NCBI GenBank assembly: GCA_017354595.1
Contig: JAFMQQ010000065.1
Span: 1 to 9,838, forward strand
DNA: 9,838 bases
From: Micromonosporaceae bacterium
GTDB lineage: Bacteria; Actinomycetota; Actinomycetes; Mycobacteriales; Micromonosporaceae
Reading direction: 5' to 3'
Every line of letters begins with the position of its first letter. The stretch's first letter is position 1. Position numbers and translations under genes: made by a program. The notes beneath the pieces were generated by a model. The model had not been told where the DNA came from and searched no databases. It saw nothing but the letters and a program-made list of their open reading frames with translations. This document shows positions 1 to 8,110 of the stretch, piece after piece.

Positions 1-466
1 CCACCCGGTGCCAGATCACATGCCGCTCCATCTCCGCGGTGACCGCCCGCTCCTGCCGGTACAGCCGGCGCTGCCCGTCCACGATGAAGCGATCCGCGCG
101 CACCGGCCGTACCAGCACCACGTCCGAGTCCGCGATCAGCACCACGTCCGCGTCCAGCTGCGCGGCCGCGGCGAGCTTCAGCGCCTGCTGGGTGATCCAG
201 CCACGCACCGGCGGCCATGGCCGTCGGATGTCCACATAGGAGTCACCCCGCCCCACCCGCAGGTACCGCCGCGGCAACACCTCGGAGCTGGTCCGGATCC
301 GGCACCGCGGGCCCTCGTACCTGGCGAACAGCGGCTTGTCCCGCAGCGGTACGAAGACGTGGTGCACCGTGTCCGGCGGCGTCAGCTCCCGCACCGACCG
401 GTACAGGTAGGCGAACATCTCGGCGTCGCCACGGAAACTCGGGGTTATGACAGCCAACTCACTCAT
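1..466 (-). CDS. DUF6492-type glycosyltransferase-like protein, 3' end missing
   Basis: Reading the minus strand from an ATG at 466-464 gives an open frame of 155 codons that continues past the left edge, so the C-terminus is missing. The protein opens with MSELAVITPSFRGD, has a GWITQQALKL segment (residues 89-98) and then VVLIADSDVVLVRP, where the DSD at 113-115 is a DXD-like nucleotide-sugar/metal motif. This pattern matches my recollection of the DUF6492 family, GT-A-like proteins found in actinobacterial polysaccharide loci; no substrate can be assigned. The start is supported by AGAGGA about 10 nt upstream on the minus strand. It is divergent from the GT2 gene that follows, and the start codons almost touch. 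Open plus-strand frames over the same bases have arginine/proline-rich low-complexity translations and no family motif. The gene identity is fairly sure; the function as a glycosyltransferase is inferred. Confidence 0.75.
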   Translation of the reverse strand, partial: MSELAVITPSFRGDAEMFAYLYRSVRELTPPDTVHHVFVPLRDKPLFARYEGPRCRIRTSSEVLPRRYLRVGRGDSYVDIRRPWPPVRGWITQQALKLAAAAQLDADVVLIADSDVVLVRPVRADRFIVDGQRRLYRQERAVTAEMERHVIWHRV

Positions 467-481
467 GTCACCGGAGTCCTC

Positions 482-487
482 TAGTCT
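482..487 (+). promoter_or_regulatory. Possible -10 element (TAGTCT) for a leaderless GT2 transcript
   Basis: TAGTCT fits the actinobacterial -10 consensus TANNNT and ends 7 nt before the in-frame GTG at 495. That is the spacing expected if transcription starts at the start codon. No Shine-Dalgarno sequence lies at a useful distance from that GTG, which agrees with leaderless translation. I see no convincing -35 box, and a six-base match can arise by chance. Confidence 0.3.
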
Positions 488-494
488 GTCGAGT

Positions 495-1370
495 GTGGAA
501 CCGAGAGTCAGCATCGTGGTGCCGGCCCACAATGAGGCGGCGGTCATCGCGGAGAACCTGCGCCACCTGATCGCCGGTGCGCAGCCCGGTGAGTTCGATG
601 TTGTGGTGGTCGCCAACGCCTGCGCCGACGGTACCGCCGCGGCGGCCCGGTCGGTGGCGGGCGTGCGGGTCATCGAGACTCCGGTCGGGGGCAAGCCGAA
701 TGCACTGCGGCTGGGCGACGCGCAGTGCCGCACCTTTCCCCGCATCTACCTCGACGCCGACGTGCGCCTGTCCACCGCATCGGTACGGGCGCTGGTCGCG
801 GCGTGCGACCGGCCCGGAGTCCTCGCCTGCGCCCCGATGCCACAGCTGGATCTGGCCGGGGTCGGCCGGCTTGCCCGGCGGGTGCACCGGGTCCACGACC
901 GGCTGGTCGCACCGCACCGAGCGCTCGCCGGTGCCGGCGCGTACCTGCTCACCGGGGCGGGGCACGCACGGGTCTTCCCGATCCCGGATGTGATCTCCGA
1001 CGATGGCTGGGTTCATGGCACCTTCCGTCCGACCGAACGCGTCGTGGTGACGCAGGCCCGGTCAGTGGTCCGGCCGGCGAGAACCATCAGGGCCTACCTG
1101 AACCGCCGGGTCCGGGTGCGCCGCGGCAACCGGCAACTCGCCGAGCTCGGTCGCGGTGCCCCCGAGGGCCGGCTGCGGCTGCGGACTCTGGTCGCCGAGG
1201 TGACCGGGCGGCGGGTCGGCCCGGTCGACGCCGCCTGCTATCTGGCCGTCCTGCTGGTCGATCGGGCGCTGACCCGGCTGCGCGGGCACAACCCCTCGTG
1301 GGGCAGCGACACCAGCACCAGGGCGCCCGCGCAGAGCCGCATCGTAGGCGGCGACCAGCGCCACCCGTGA
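495..1370 (+). CDS. GT2 family glycosyltransferase
   Basis: This is a cytoplasmic GT-A fold glycosyltransferase that probably adds one sugar to a lipid-linked repeat unit; donor and acceptor are unknown. With GTG 495 as residue 1 (291 aa), RVSIVVPAHNEAAVI (4-18) is the nucleotide-binding start and VVVVANACADGT (36-47) the next strand. YLDADV (85-90) holds the DXD metal site, and VISDDGWV (166-173) the likely catalytic acidic pair. An RRVRVRRGN basic segment (204-212) follows. No membrane segment is evident. In-frame ATGs at 447 and 465 are alternatives adding 16 or 10 residues, but they overlap the divergent gene's 5' end; I prefer 495 because of the TANNNT box upstream. The last residues, about from 277 on, look non-family and are antisense to the GT4 gene. 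Family assignment is firm, start uncertain. Confidence 0.85.
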   Translation: MEPRVSIVVPAHNEAAVIAENLRHLIAGAQPGEFDVVVVANACADGTAAAARSVAGVRVIETPVGGKPNALRLGDAQCRTFPRIYLDADVRLSTASVRALVAACDRPGVLACAPMPQLDLAGVGRLARRVHRVHDRLVAPHRALAGAGAYLLTGAGHARVFPIPDVISDDGWVHGTFRPTERVVVTQARSVVRPARTIRAYLNRRVRVRRGNRQLAELGRGAPEGRLRLRTLVAEVTGRRVGPVDAACYLAVLLVDRALTRLRGHNPSWGSDTSTRAPAQSRIVGGDQRHP

Positions 1371-2511
1371 GTGCGCCCAGGACAGGGCGCCCGCCACTCG
1401 AGCCTTACCGATCTCCCCCATCCGGTGGCGCAGCTCCGGATCGTCCAGCAGAACCGCGATCAGCTTGGCGAACTCGGATTCCTCGTTCGCCGGCGCGTAC
1501 AACGCCGCCTCGCCGGCGGAGACCCGCGCCTCACGCAGGTCGAAGGAGACGATCGGGCGGGACATCGCCATGTACTCCATGATTTTGTTCATCGTCGATA
1601 CATCATTGAGCGGGTTGAGCGGATCCGGGGAGAGGCAGATGTCCGCTGTGGACAGAACGCGGAGCAGGTCCCGGTCCGGTATCCGGCCGGTGAAATCCAC
1701 CGCGCCGCGCAGCCCGAGCCGGTCGCGCAGGGCCAGCATCGCCTCGAAGGTGTCGCCTGAACCGACGAAGACCGCGTGCCAGTCGGTCCGCCCCACCTCG
1801 TCGCGCAGCCGGGCCAGCGAGCGCAGTGCATAGTCAACCCCGTCCTGCGGGCCCATCACACCGAGATAGCACAGCAGGTGTGGCTTGCCACCGCGCAGTG
1901 ACGGATCGGGCGGCACCTCGTGGAACCGCTCCGTCACCGGCGCGCTGCGCACCACGAAGACCTCCTCGGGACGCTTGCCGCCACGGCCGATCGCCGCCCG
2001 CCGGTAGCTGTCGTTGGTGGCGATGACCACGTCCGCCGCCCGGTACGTGCGCCGCTCAAGCCAGCACACCGCGCGGTAGAGCAGGTCCTTGCCGCGCCCG
2101 AAGCGGGACAGGTACAGCTCCGGTACCAGGTCGTGCTGGTCGAAGACGAACCGGGTACCCCGTCGCTTGAACCGCCTCGCCAGCAGAAAGAACAGGTCCG
2201 GCGGGTTGCACGCGTGTACCACGTCGACCGGACCGACCCGGCGGGCCAGCCGCCAGGTGTGCCACAGCGCGGTGCCGTACTCGCGCAGGTAACCCAGCGG
2301 TCCGCCGACCGCGGCACCCAGCGGGTAGCGCAGGATGTGCACGCCGTCCAGGAAAGCCTCCGGCTCGGTGTCCCGCCGGGTCCCCTGTGGACAGATGACG
2401 TGCACCTCCCAGCCCGCGTCGCGCAGCGCCAGGCTCTCCTGCCAGACGCGCCGGTCGAAGGGTACGGAGAGGTTCTCCACCAGGATCAGCGCCCGGCGCG
2501 CCGCCGTCTTG

Positions 2512-2531
<20 letters not shown>
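1062..2531 (-). CDS. GT4 family glycosyltransferase with non-family C-terminal tail
   Basis: A 489-aa GT-B fold glycosyltransferase, likely a retaining enzyme acting on the cytoplasmic lipid-linked repeat unit. LVENLSVPFDRRVWQES (17-33) is the N-terminal signature, FDQHDLVPELY (130-140) lies in the acceptor domain, and LLCYLGVMGPQDGVDYAL (219-236) opens the nucleotide-sugar-binding domain. FVGSGD (255-260) and NDVSTMNKIMEYMAMSRPIV (309-328) are donor-site motifs of the WcaI/WbuB-like group. The recognisable domain ends near residue 403. Residues 404-489 are proline/glycine-rich, match no family I know, and are encoded antisense to the upstream GT2 gene. The ATG overlaps the dehydrogenase stop by 20 nt, which implies co-transcription and translational coupling. 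SD support is weak (GGGG just before ATG); TTG at 2522 is an alternative start. It is the last gene of the operon. Confidence 0.88.
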
Positions 2532-3828
<1,297 letters not shown>

Positions 3829-3896
3829 CTACAGCTCCCCCACCCTCTTCTCGCCCGCTCCACCCGACCACCGGCGCAACCCCTGCCGGCTGCCGG
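3829..3896. other. Intergenic gap within the minus-strand operon
   Basis: This is the only sizeable gap inside the operon, between the GNAT gene stop and the dehydrogenase start. On the minus strand it begins with a short direct repeat (CCGGCAGCCGGCAGG) and ends with the dehydrogenase SD site GGGGGAG. I see no stem followed by a T-run, so no clear terminator, and no good -10 box. Read-through transcription is the simplest view. Confidence 0.5.
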
Positions 3897-5063
3897 CTAT
3901 CTGTTCAGTGCTCGCAGCCGGTGTGCCGCCCAGCGCAGCTGCGGCCCCAACCGCGAGGAGCGCGCACCGGCGACCAGCGAATTGCCCGCCCGGCGCAGCA
4001 TCCGCCGGGCGGCGCTCCTGGTCACCACACCCTGGCCCACCCACACCTCCCCGGTCTTCGCCCGGCGTTTGTACTCATCGTCGCCGCGGCCCAAATCGAT
4101 ACGCTCGATTCCGAGCGACGGGCACGCAGCGACCAACTCGCGGAGCAGGATCCAGCCGGGCGACAGCGCGGCGAAGGCCGGCTCGTACACCGGGAACCAC
4201 CAGTGCAGCACCCGGCCGGAGCGGATGCCGAAGTGCGCCGCGATCAGGTGCTCGCCCGCGTACACAGTGGAGAGCAAGCCGCCGAAGGCGGTCTGTCTCG
4301 TATGCAGCAGCCCGGAAAGCAGGGCCACCCGACCCGGCAGGGCGAGGTAGTCCCGGGCCCCGGTGGCCTGGTACTGGGCGCGCTTGAGTTCGATCACGCG
4401 CCGCAGCGCGGCGTCGTCGACCGTGTCGGCGGTGAACCGGATCGTGCCGTGGGTCCTCTCCGCCTTGGCCGCGCGGCGCCGGGCCTGACCCATGTTCTCC
4501 TTACCGCTGCGCGATGCGCGACCCAGGTAGCCGTCGAGCCCGCCGGTGGTGTCCAGGTACGGCGACGGGCGGCTGGACTCCACCCACGGCTCGAACCCGG
4601 CGGCGACCGGCAGCAGGTGGTCGAAGTGGAAGGACCGGGCGCCACCGGTGAGCAGCCGCAGCGGCGGGAAGGTGGTACCGGGCGCCAGGATCGGAGCCTG
4701 GAAGTCGGCGCCGGGCCAGCCGGCCGGGCGCAGCACCGACCCGTCCCGGTGGCAGGGCAGCAGGGCCGAGACCTCGCCGCGCTCGTCGCGCCCGACGGCC
4801 ACCCGCACCGGCTGCCCGCTGGCGTGTACCGCGGCGGCGAAGCCGGGGTGGAAGTACGGGCTGTCCAGCATCGGGTTGGCCGCCCGCAGCCGGTGCCAGG
4901 CGTCGAGCTGCTCGGCGCCCAGCTCGTCGAAGCCGACCAGCTGCACCGTCGCCGTCCTGCTGGTCGCCGGCTCCACCCGCCGGGCCGGCGAAGGCATCCC
5001 GGCACCCTCCCTTGTGGACGCGTTCAAGTGCGCTCCGGCGTTCAGGTGCGCTCCGGCGTTCAT
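3897..5063 (-). CDS. FemAB/CelD-like GNAT family acyl- or aminoacyltransferase
   Basis: A 388-aa protein of the GNAT-fold group related to FemAB and CelD/BcsL, enzymes or accessory factors that transfer acyl or aminoacyl groups in cell-wall and exopolysaccharide pathways. Visible features are SPYFHPGFAAAVH (68-80), PSPYLDT (167-173), the basic stretch RRRAAKAERTHG (195-206), AAHFGIRSGRVLHWWFPVY (275-293) and DLGRGDDEYKRRAKTGE (323-339), the most diagnostic motif. There is no signal peptide or membrane segment, so it is probably cytoplasmic. ATG 5063 overlaps the upstream GT2 stop as ATGA and has GGAGG 6 nt before it, so coupled translation is likely. A second in-frame ATG at 4997 also has a strong SD (GGGAGGG, 7 nt away) and would give 366 aa. 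Between them lies an 18-bp tandem duplication. The transferred group and acceptor cannot be read from sequence. Confidence 0.8.
   Translation of the reverse strand: MNAGAHLNAGAHLNASTREGAGMPSPARRVEPATSRTATVQLVGFDELGAEQLDAWHRLRAANPMLDSPYFHPGFAAAVHASGQPVRVAVGRDERGEVSALLPCHRDGSVLRPAGWPGADFQAPILAPGTTFPPLRLLTGGARSFHFDHLLPVAAGFEPWVESSRPSPYLDTTGGLDGYLGRASRSGKENMGQARRRAAKAERTHGTIRFTADTVDDAALRRVIELKRAQYQATGARDYLALPGRVALLSGLLHTRQTAFGGLLSTVYAGEHLIAAHFGIRSGRVLHWWFPVYEPAFAALSPGWILLRELVAACPSLGIERIDLGRGDDEYKRRAKTGEVWVGQGVVTRSAARRMLRRAGNSLVAGARSSRLGPQLRWAAHRLRALNR
5023..5058 (-). repeat. 18-bp tandem duplication in the 5' end of the GNAT gene
   Basis: Plus-strand 5023-5040 and 5041-5058 are the same 18-mer differing at one base (TTCAAGTG... 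versus TTCAGGTG...). In the coding frame they give a doubled N-A-G-A-H-L motif at residues 2-13. The unit is a multiple of three, so the frame is kept. It lies between the two candidate start codons (5063 and 4997). Confidence 0.85.
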
Positions 5064-5995
5064 CGGTCGCCTCCGGTGATCGCCTGGATGATCAGCTCCC
5101 GGCGGGACGGGCGCAGCAGCACGGCGCACGCGGCCGCGGATATCCGGCGGCCGGCCAGCGCGCGCAGCGCCTCGCCGAGCAGCGTCGCCAGGTAGTACGC
5201 GCACCAGGCCGGCACAGCGTGCCGGCGCCGGTACAACCGCACCTTGTTCGCCACCGACAGCGCCGCGAGGTCAGGGTTGCTGCGCTGCTGCCCGCCGATG
5301 TGCTCGACCACGGCGGCCGGCTCGTACCACACCGTCCAGCCCCGGTCCGCGGCGCGCAGCATGAACTCGGTCTCCTCGCTGTACAGCAGGAAGGACTCGT
5401 CCCACGGGCCGAGGTCGCGGACCGCCTCGGCGCAGACGAGCAACGCCGCCCCGGTCGCCCAGGCGGCCGGGCCGGGGACCTCGTGCCGGCGCGGGTCGGT
5501 GACCAGTTCGCCGAGGGAACCCAACCGGCCGGCGAGCCGGCCGCCGAGCACCGCCTCGGCGACCGCCCGGTGCAGCGCCGGCATCCGGCGCAGCGTCGGC
5601 TGCACCGAACCGTCGGGGTTCACCAGCCGGGGTACCGCGATGGCGCGCCCCGGTTCGCGCAGCGCGGCGGCGAGCCGGGCCAGGGTACCCGGACGCAACC
5701 GGCAGTCCGGGTTGGCCACGAAGACCGCGTCCAGCTTGCGCAGATCGAGTGTGGCGATGCCGGCGTTCAGCGCGGCCGCGTAGCCGGCGTTGCGACCGGT
5801 CTGCACCACCCGCAACGGGAGCCGGGTAGCGGCGCCGGCGACGGCGACCGAGGCGTCGGCCGAGGCGTTGTCGGCGACCACCACGCTGACCAGATCGACA
5901 CCCTGCTCGCGCAACGAGTCGAGGCACCCACCGATCACCGGCGCACTGTTGTAGGTCACCACCACGACCGCCACCCGTGGCGCGTGTCCACCCAT
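5060..5995 (-). CDS. GT2 family glycosyltransferase, rhamnosyltransferase-like
   Basis: A 311-aa inverting GT-A glycosyltransferase of the WbbL/RfbF-like group, probably elongating the repeat unit at the cytoplasmic face. VAVVVVTYNSAPVIGGCLDS (8-27) starts the nucleotide-binding region, VVADNASADAS (39-49) follows, and GRNAGYAAALNAG (67-79) is typical of rhamnosyltransferase-like members. VFVANPDCRL (91-100) replaces DXD with NPD. WATGAALLVCAEAV (179-192) and WDESFLLYSEETEFMLRA (198-215) carry the acceptor/catalytic acidic cluster, and VVEHIGG (229-235) has the conserved His. A somewhat hydrophobic alanine-rich stretch near 265-295 could touch the membrane. It starts 4 nt after the deacetylase-like gene's stop and ends in an ATGA overlap with the GNAT gene. 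SD is weak (GGGG about 8 nt upstream). Family is firm; the rhamnose donor is only suggested. Confidence 0.88.
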   Translation of the reverse strand: MGGHAPRVAVVVVTYNSAPVIGGCLDSLREQGVDLVSVVVADNASADASVAVAGAATRLPLRVVQTGRNAGYAAALNAGIATLDLRKLDAVFVANPDCRLRPGTLARLAAALREPGRAIAVPRLVNPDGSVQPTLRRMPALHRAVAEAVLGGRLAGRLGSLGELVTDPRRHEVPGPAAWATGAALLVCAEAVRDLGPWDESFLLYSEETEFMLRAADRGWTVWYEPAAVVEHIGGQQRSNPDLAALSVANKVRLYRRRHAVPAWCAYYLATLLGEALRALAGRRISAAACAVLLRPSRRELIIQAITGGDR

Positions 5996-5999
5996 TTCG

Positions 6000-6791
6000 T
6001 CAGCCCCGCATCCGTTTCACCACGCGGGCCGCGGTACGCCGGGCGCGCTGCTTCAGCGGTGGCGATCCGTCCAGCACCGCACGGACCCAGCCACCATCGA
6101 CATCCCGGCACAGTGAGTTGCGCGGCTGCAGCCAGGATCCCGGCCGGGCCCGGCCACCGTCGCTGGTGTACACCCGGGCCGCTCCGGCCCGCCGCAGCCG
6201 GCGCAGCACATGCCGGTCGTACGAGCCGAACGGGACCGAGACCGCGGCCACCGTCGCACCGGCCAGCTCGCCCAGCACCCGCGGCGCGTCGGTCAACTCC
6301 TCGGTGACCTCGCCGCCGGCCAGCCGCCGCCAGTCGCGGTGTGCCCAGCCGTGCGACCCGATCCGCATGCCGGCCCGGGACAGCTCGCGCACACCGGACC
6401 GGTCCAGCCGGCCCGGCTCCCCCAGCAGCCCGGCCAGGATGAAGAACTCAGCGGTCAGCCCACGCTGGGCCAGCAGCGGCAGTGCGATGTCCACATCGGA
6501 CACATTGGCGTCATCGAAGGTGAGCCGGACATCGGATCTGCTCGATACCGCATCGAGTACCTGCTCGAACTGTTCGACGCTGACCCAGACCTGGGCCTCG
6601 TCCGGGCCGAGCTCGCGCGGGGTGGCGCCGATACCGTGCACGGTGAGGTTGACAACGGAGGTTGGGCTGTCGTCGCGCAAGAGCAGAACCCCCTTCGCTT
6701 CGCCGGTCCCGGCCACTGTATGGCCTGGCAATCGTCCGCGCCTGTCGACAGCGGACGGGATCGGTAGTTCGGCCGGGAGAAGTATCCGCAT
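6000..6791 (-). CDS. Polysaccharide deacetylase-like (CE4/NodB) protein
   Basis: A 263-aa NodB-homology protein. LTFDDANVSDVDIALPLLAQ (90-109) is motif 1, with Asp93 the expected base and Asp94 a metal ligand. IGSHGWAHRDW (144-154) is motif 2, with His147 and His151 completing the metal triad. VPFGSYD (186-192) sits at motif 3, but the usual catalytic arginine before the proline is not seen. If active it would remove N- or O-acetyl groups from a sugar. There is no signal peptide or membrane segment, so it would act in the cytoplasm on a lipid-linked precursor. It is the first gene of the minus-strand operon. The start is uncertain: ATG 6791 lacks a good SD. TTG at 6680-6678, with GGGGG 8 nt before it, would begin the protein just ahead of the conserved VNLTVHGIG and below a TACAGT box at 6720-6715. 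Confidence 0.8.
   Translation of the reverse strand: MRILLPAELPIPSAVDRRGRLPGHTVAGTGEAKGVLLLRDDSPTSVVNLTVHGIGATPRELGPDEAQVWVSVEQFEQVLDAVSSRSDVRLTFDDANVSDVDIALPLLAQRGLTAEFFILAGLLGEPGRLDRSGVRELSRAGMRIGSHGWAHRDWRRLAGGEVTEELTDAPRVLGELAGATVAAVSVPFGSYDRHVLRRLRRAGAARVYTSDGGRARPGSWLQPRNSLCRDVDGGWVRAVLDGSPPLKQRARRTAARVVKRMRG
6715..6720 (-). promoter_or_regulatory. Possible -10 element (TACAGT) for the minus-strand operon
   Basis: On the minus strand TACAGT at 6720-6715 fits TANNNT. Transcription from it would begin near 6708 and give a short leader carrying GGGGG before the TTG at 6680. This only makes sense if the deacetylase-like gene starts at TTG 6680 rather than ATG 6791. No matching -35 box is clear at normal spacing. 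Confidence 0.2.
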
Positions 6792-7026
6792 GCTGACAAA
6801 TTGGCACGGCTCGAAGCCTCCGGACGCTTCCCGGCCGGGTCGCGCCCGGCGCCGCGAACTCTGTCAGCTTTCCGACCCACCGGTCTCGACCCGGGTGACC
6901 GGTGCGCGCCATTCGGGCCAGATCTGCACGGGTACGGTTGGCTCGTCTTGCGACTGGGCACCTACCCCAGGAGACTGGAAAGGCACAACGCCGGACCGAT
7001 CCCCCCGGAATGACGAAAGGACGGCG
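6792..7026. promoter_or_regulatory. Divergent intergenic region between the two operons
   Basis: These 235 bp separate the minus-strand operon from the plus-strand Wzz/Wzy pair and should hold the plus promoter at least. TACGGT at 6933-6938 is a weak -10 candidate, and the SD AAAGGA at 7016-7021 precedes the GTG at 7027. A perfect 6-bp inverted repeat with a 5-nt loop (GCCGGG, TCGCG, CCCGGC) lies at 6834-6850. Translations across it in all frames show no family motif. I can point to no specific regulator site. Confidence 0.45.
6834..6850. repeat. Short perfect inverted repeat
   Basis: GCCGGG and CCCGGC flank a 5-nt loop in the divergent intergenic region. All pairs are G/C, so a transcript could form a small hairpin, but no T-run follows. 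In DNA this rich in G and C, such a stem may be chance. Confidence 0.3.
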
Positions 7027-8103
7027 GTGGACTTCTGGGACCTCACGAAGCTGCTGGTACGACGCTGGGTAATCTTCGTACCCCTGCTCGTCGTATCTCT
7101 GGGCCTCGCCGCACTGACCCTGTACCAGGTGAAGCCGGACTATGTCGCCACCGCCTACGTTCAGCTGGTGCCGCCGGCGATCGGTGATTCCACTCCTGGC
7201 GGATCGACCGCCATCAACCGCAACCCGTTCCTCAGCCAGAGCCTGGAGAGCCTGGGCAACGCGGCGATAGTCACGGTTACCGATACCTCGGTGGTCGACT
7301 CCCTGAAGGCCGCCGGCTACAGCGAGTCGTACACCCTGACGATGGGCACCGACGGTCCGCTGGTCACCTTCGAAGTGGTGGGCAACAGTCGCGGACAGGC
7401 TGCGGGCACCGCCGACCAGCTCATCGACCGGTTCGGCCAGAGCGTTACAGATCTGCAGCGCAAGACGGCGACCGTGGCCGATGCCGACCTGATCAAGGCG
7501 GTCCGGCTGGACCGCGGTACGAACGTCAAGAAGAGCACCTCCAAGATGAAGCGCGCCGTGGTCGCGGTCGGCGGCGCCGGATTCCTGATCGATATCGGCC
7601 TGACCGTGGGGCTGGACGCCTGGTTGCGCCGCCGCCGCAACCGGAAGGATGCCACCGCGAAGGCGACCGCATGGGTGCAGCCGACCGGCACGGTGGTGGC
7701 TTCCAGCGCGGCGCGGGCTCGGATCGAAGGCCGTCGCGATCTGGGTCTGGCCGACACTGCTCTGATCCCGATCGGCAACTTCGCCAACGGCACCCCGGTC
7801 GGCAACGGCACCGAACACCCCACGCCGGACCGCAACGGCACCACGTACGGCAACGCCAAGGACACCGCGCTGGCCAGCATCGCCGCGGGGATGAGTCTGG
7901 AACTGGCACAGGAGAAGGCGTCCAGCGCACAGCGGGAGCCGACCTCCCAGCCGGCCGAGCAGGATCGGGCAGCGGACGAGGAATCCGGCAAGGTGGGCCT
8001 GCCGTCGGATGCCACCGTCGTCCTGCCGCCGTCGGTGCCCCGCACCCGGCGCCCGCGCCCCGCCCAGCGGCGGCGCAACGCCAACAGGGACACCCCCGCC
8101 TGA
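7027..8103 (+). CDS. Wzz-like polysaccharide co-polymerase without kinase domain
   Basis: A 358-aa membrane protein laid out like Wzz/chain-length determinants. A short cytoplasmic start (MDFWDLTKLLVRRW) leads into membrane segment 1 (about 14-33). An extracellular domain of about 140 residues (34-176) follows, then membrane segment 2 (about 177-199), the basic stop RRRRNRK and a 150-residue cytoplasmic tail. It probably sets or supports chain length together with the Wzy-like protein encoded 7 nt downstream. The tail is hydrophilic, with asparagine/glycine/threonine repeats (251-276) and an arginine/proline-rich end. It has no Walker A or tyrosine cluster, so it is not a BY-kinase fusion. 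GTG 7027 is chosen because AAAGGA lies 5 nt upstream and the protein begins in family style; the open frame upstream has no conserved content. Membrane layout is clear; the family assignment is moderately sure. Confidence 0.75.
   Translation: MDFWDLTKLLVRRWVIFVPLLVVSLGLAALTLYQVKPDYVATAYVQLVPPAIGDSTPGGSTAINRNPFLSQSLESLGNAAIVTVTDTSVVDSLKAAGYSESYTLTMGTDGPLVTFEVVGNSRGQAAGTADQLIDRFGQSVTDLQRKTATVADADLIKAVRLDRGTNVKKSTSKMKRAVVAVGGAGFLIDIGLTVGLDAWLRRRRNRKDATAKATAWVQPTGTVVASSAARARIEGRRDLGLADTALIPIGNFANGTPVGNGTEHPTPDRNGTTYGNAKDTALASIAAGMSLELAQEKASSAQREPTSQPAEQDRAADEESGKVGLPSDATVVLPPSVPRTRRPRPAQRRRNANRDTPA
7785..7842 (+). repeat. Triple CAACGGCACC repeat in the Wzz-like tail
   Basis: The 10-mer CAACGGCACC occurs at 7785-7794, 7803-7812 and 7833-7842, in the same reading frame (offsets 18 and 30), giving repeated Asn-Gly-Thr in the cytoplasmic tail. 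Related GGCAAC words surround them. It looks like a small repeat expansion within a low-complexity linker. Confidence 0.7.
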
Positions 8104-8110
8104 CAGGCCG

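Noticed and set aside
8..484. Open plus-strand frame at the left edge
   Set aside because: It is the antisense of the DUF6492-type gene; its translation is rich in Arg, Pro and His without motifs, while the minus strand gives a clear ITPSFRGD...DSDVVLVRP protein.
5977..7026. Upstream extension of the Wzz-like reading frame
   Set aside because: The frame is open for about 350 codons upstream of GTG 7027, but this stretch is antisense to the deacetylase-like gene and low in family content. A good SD sits at 7016-7021 before GTG 7027.
8009..8110. Upstream extension of the Wzy-like frame to an ATG at 8009
   Set aside because: It overlaps the Wzz-like coding end and adds a Pro/Arg-rich segment without family resemblance. 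ATG 8111 fits the operon spacing.
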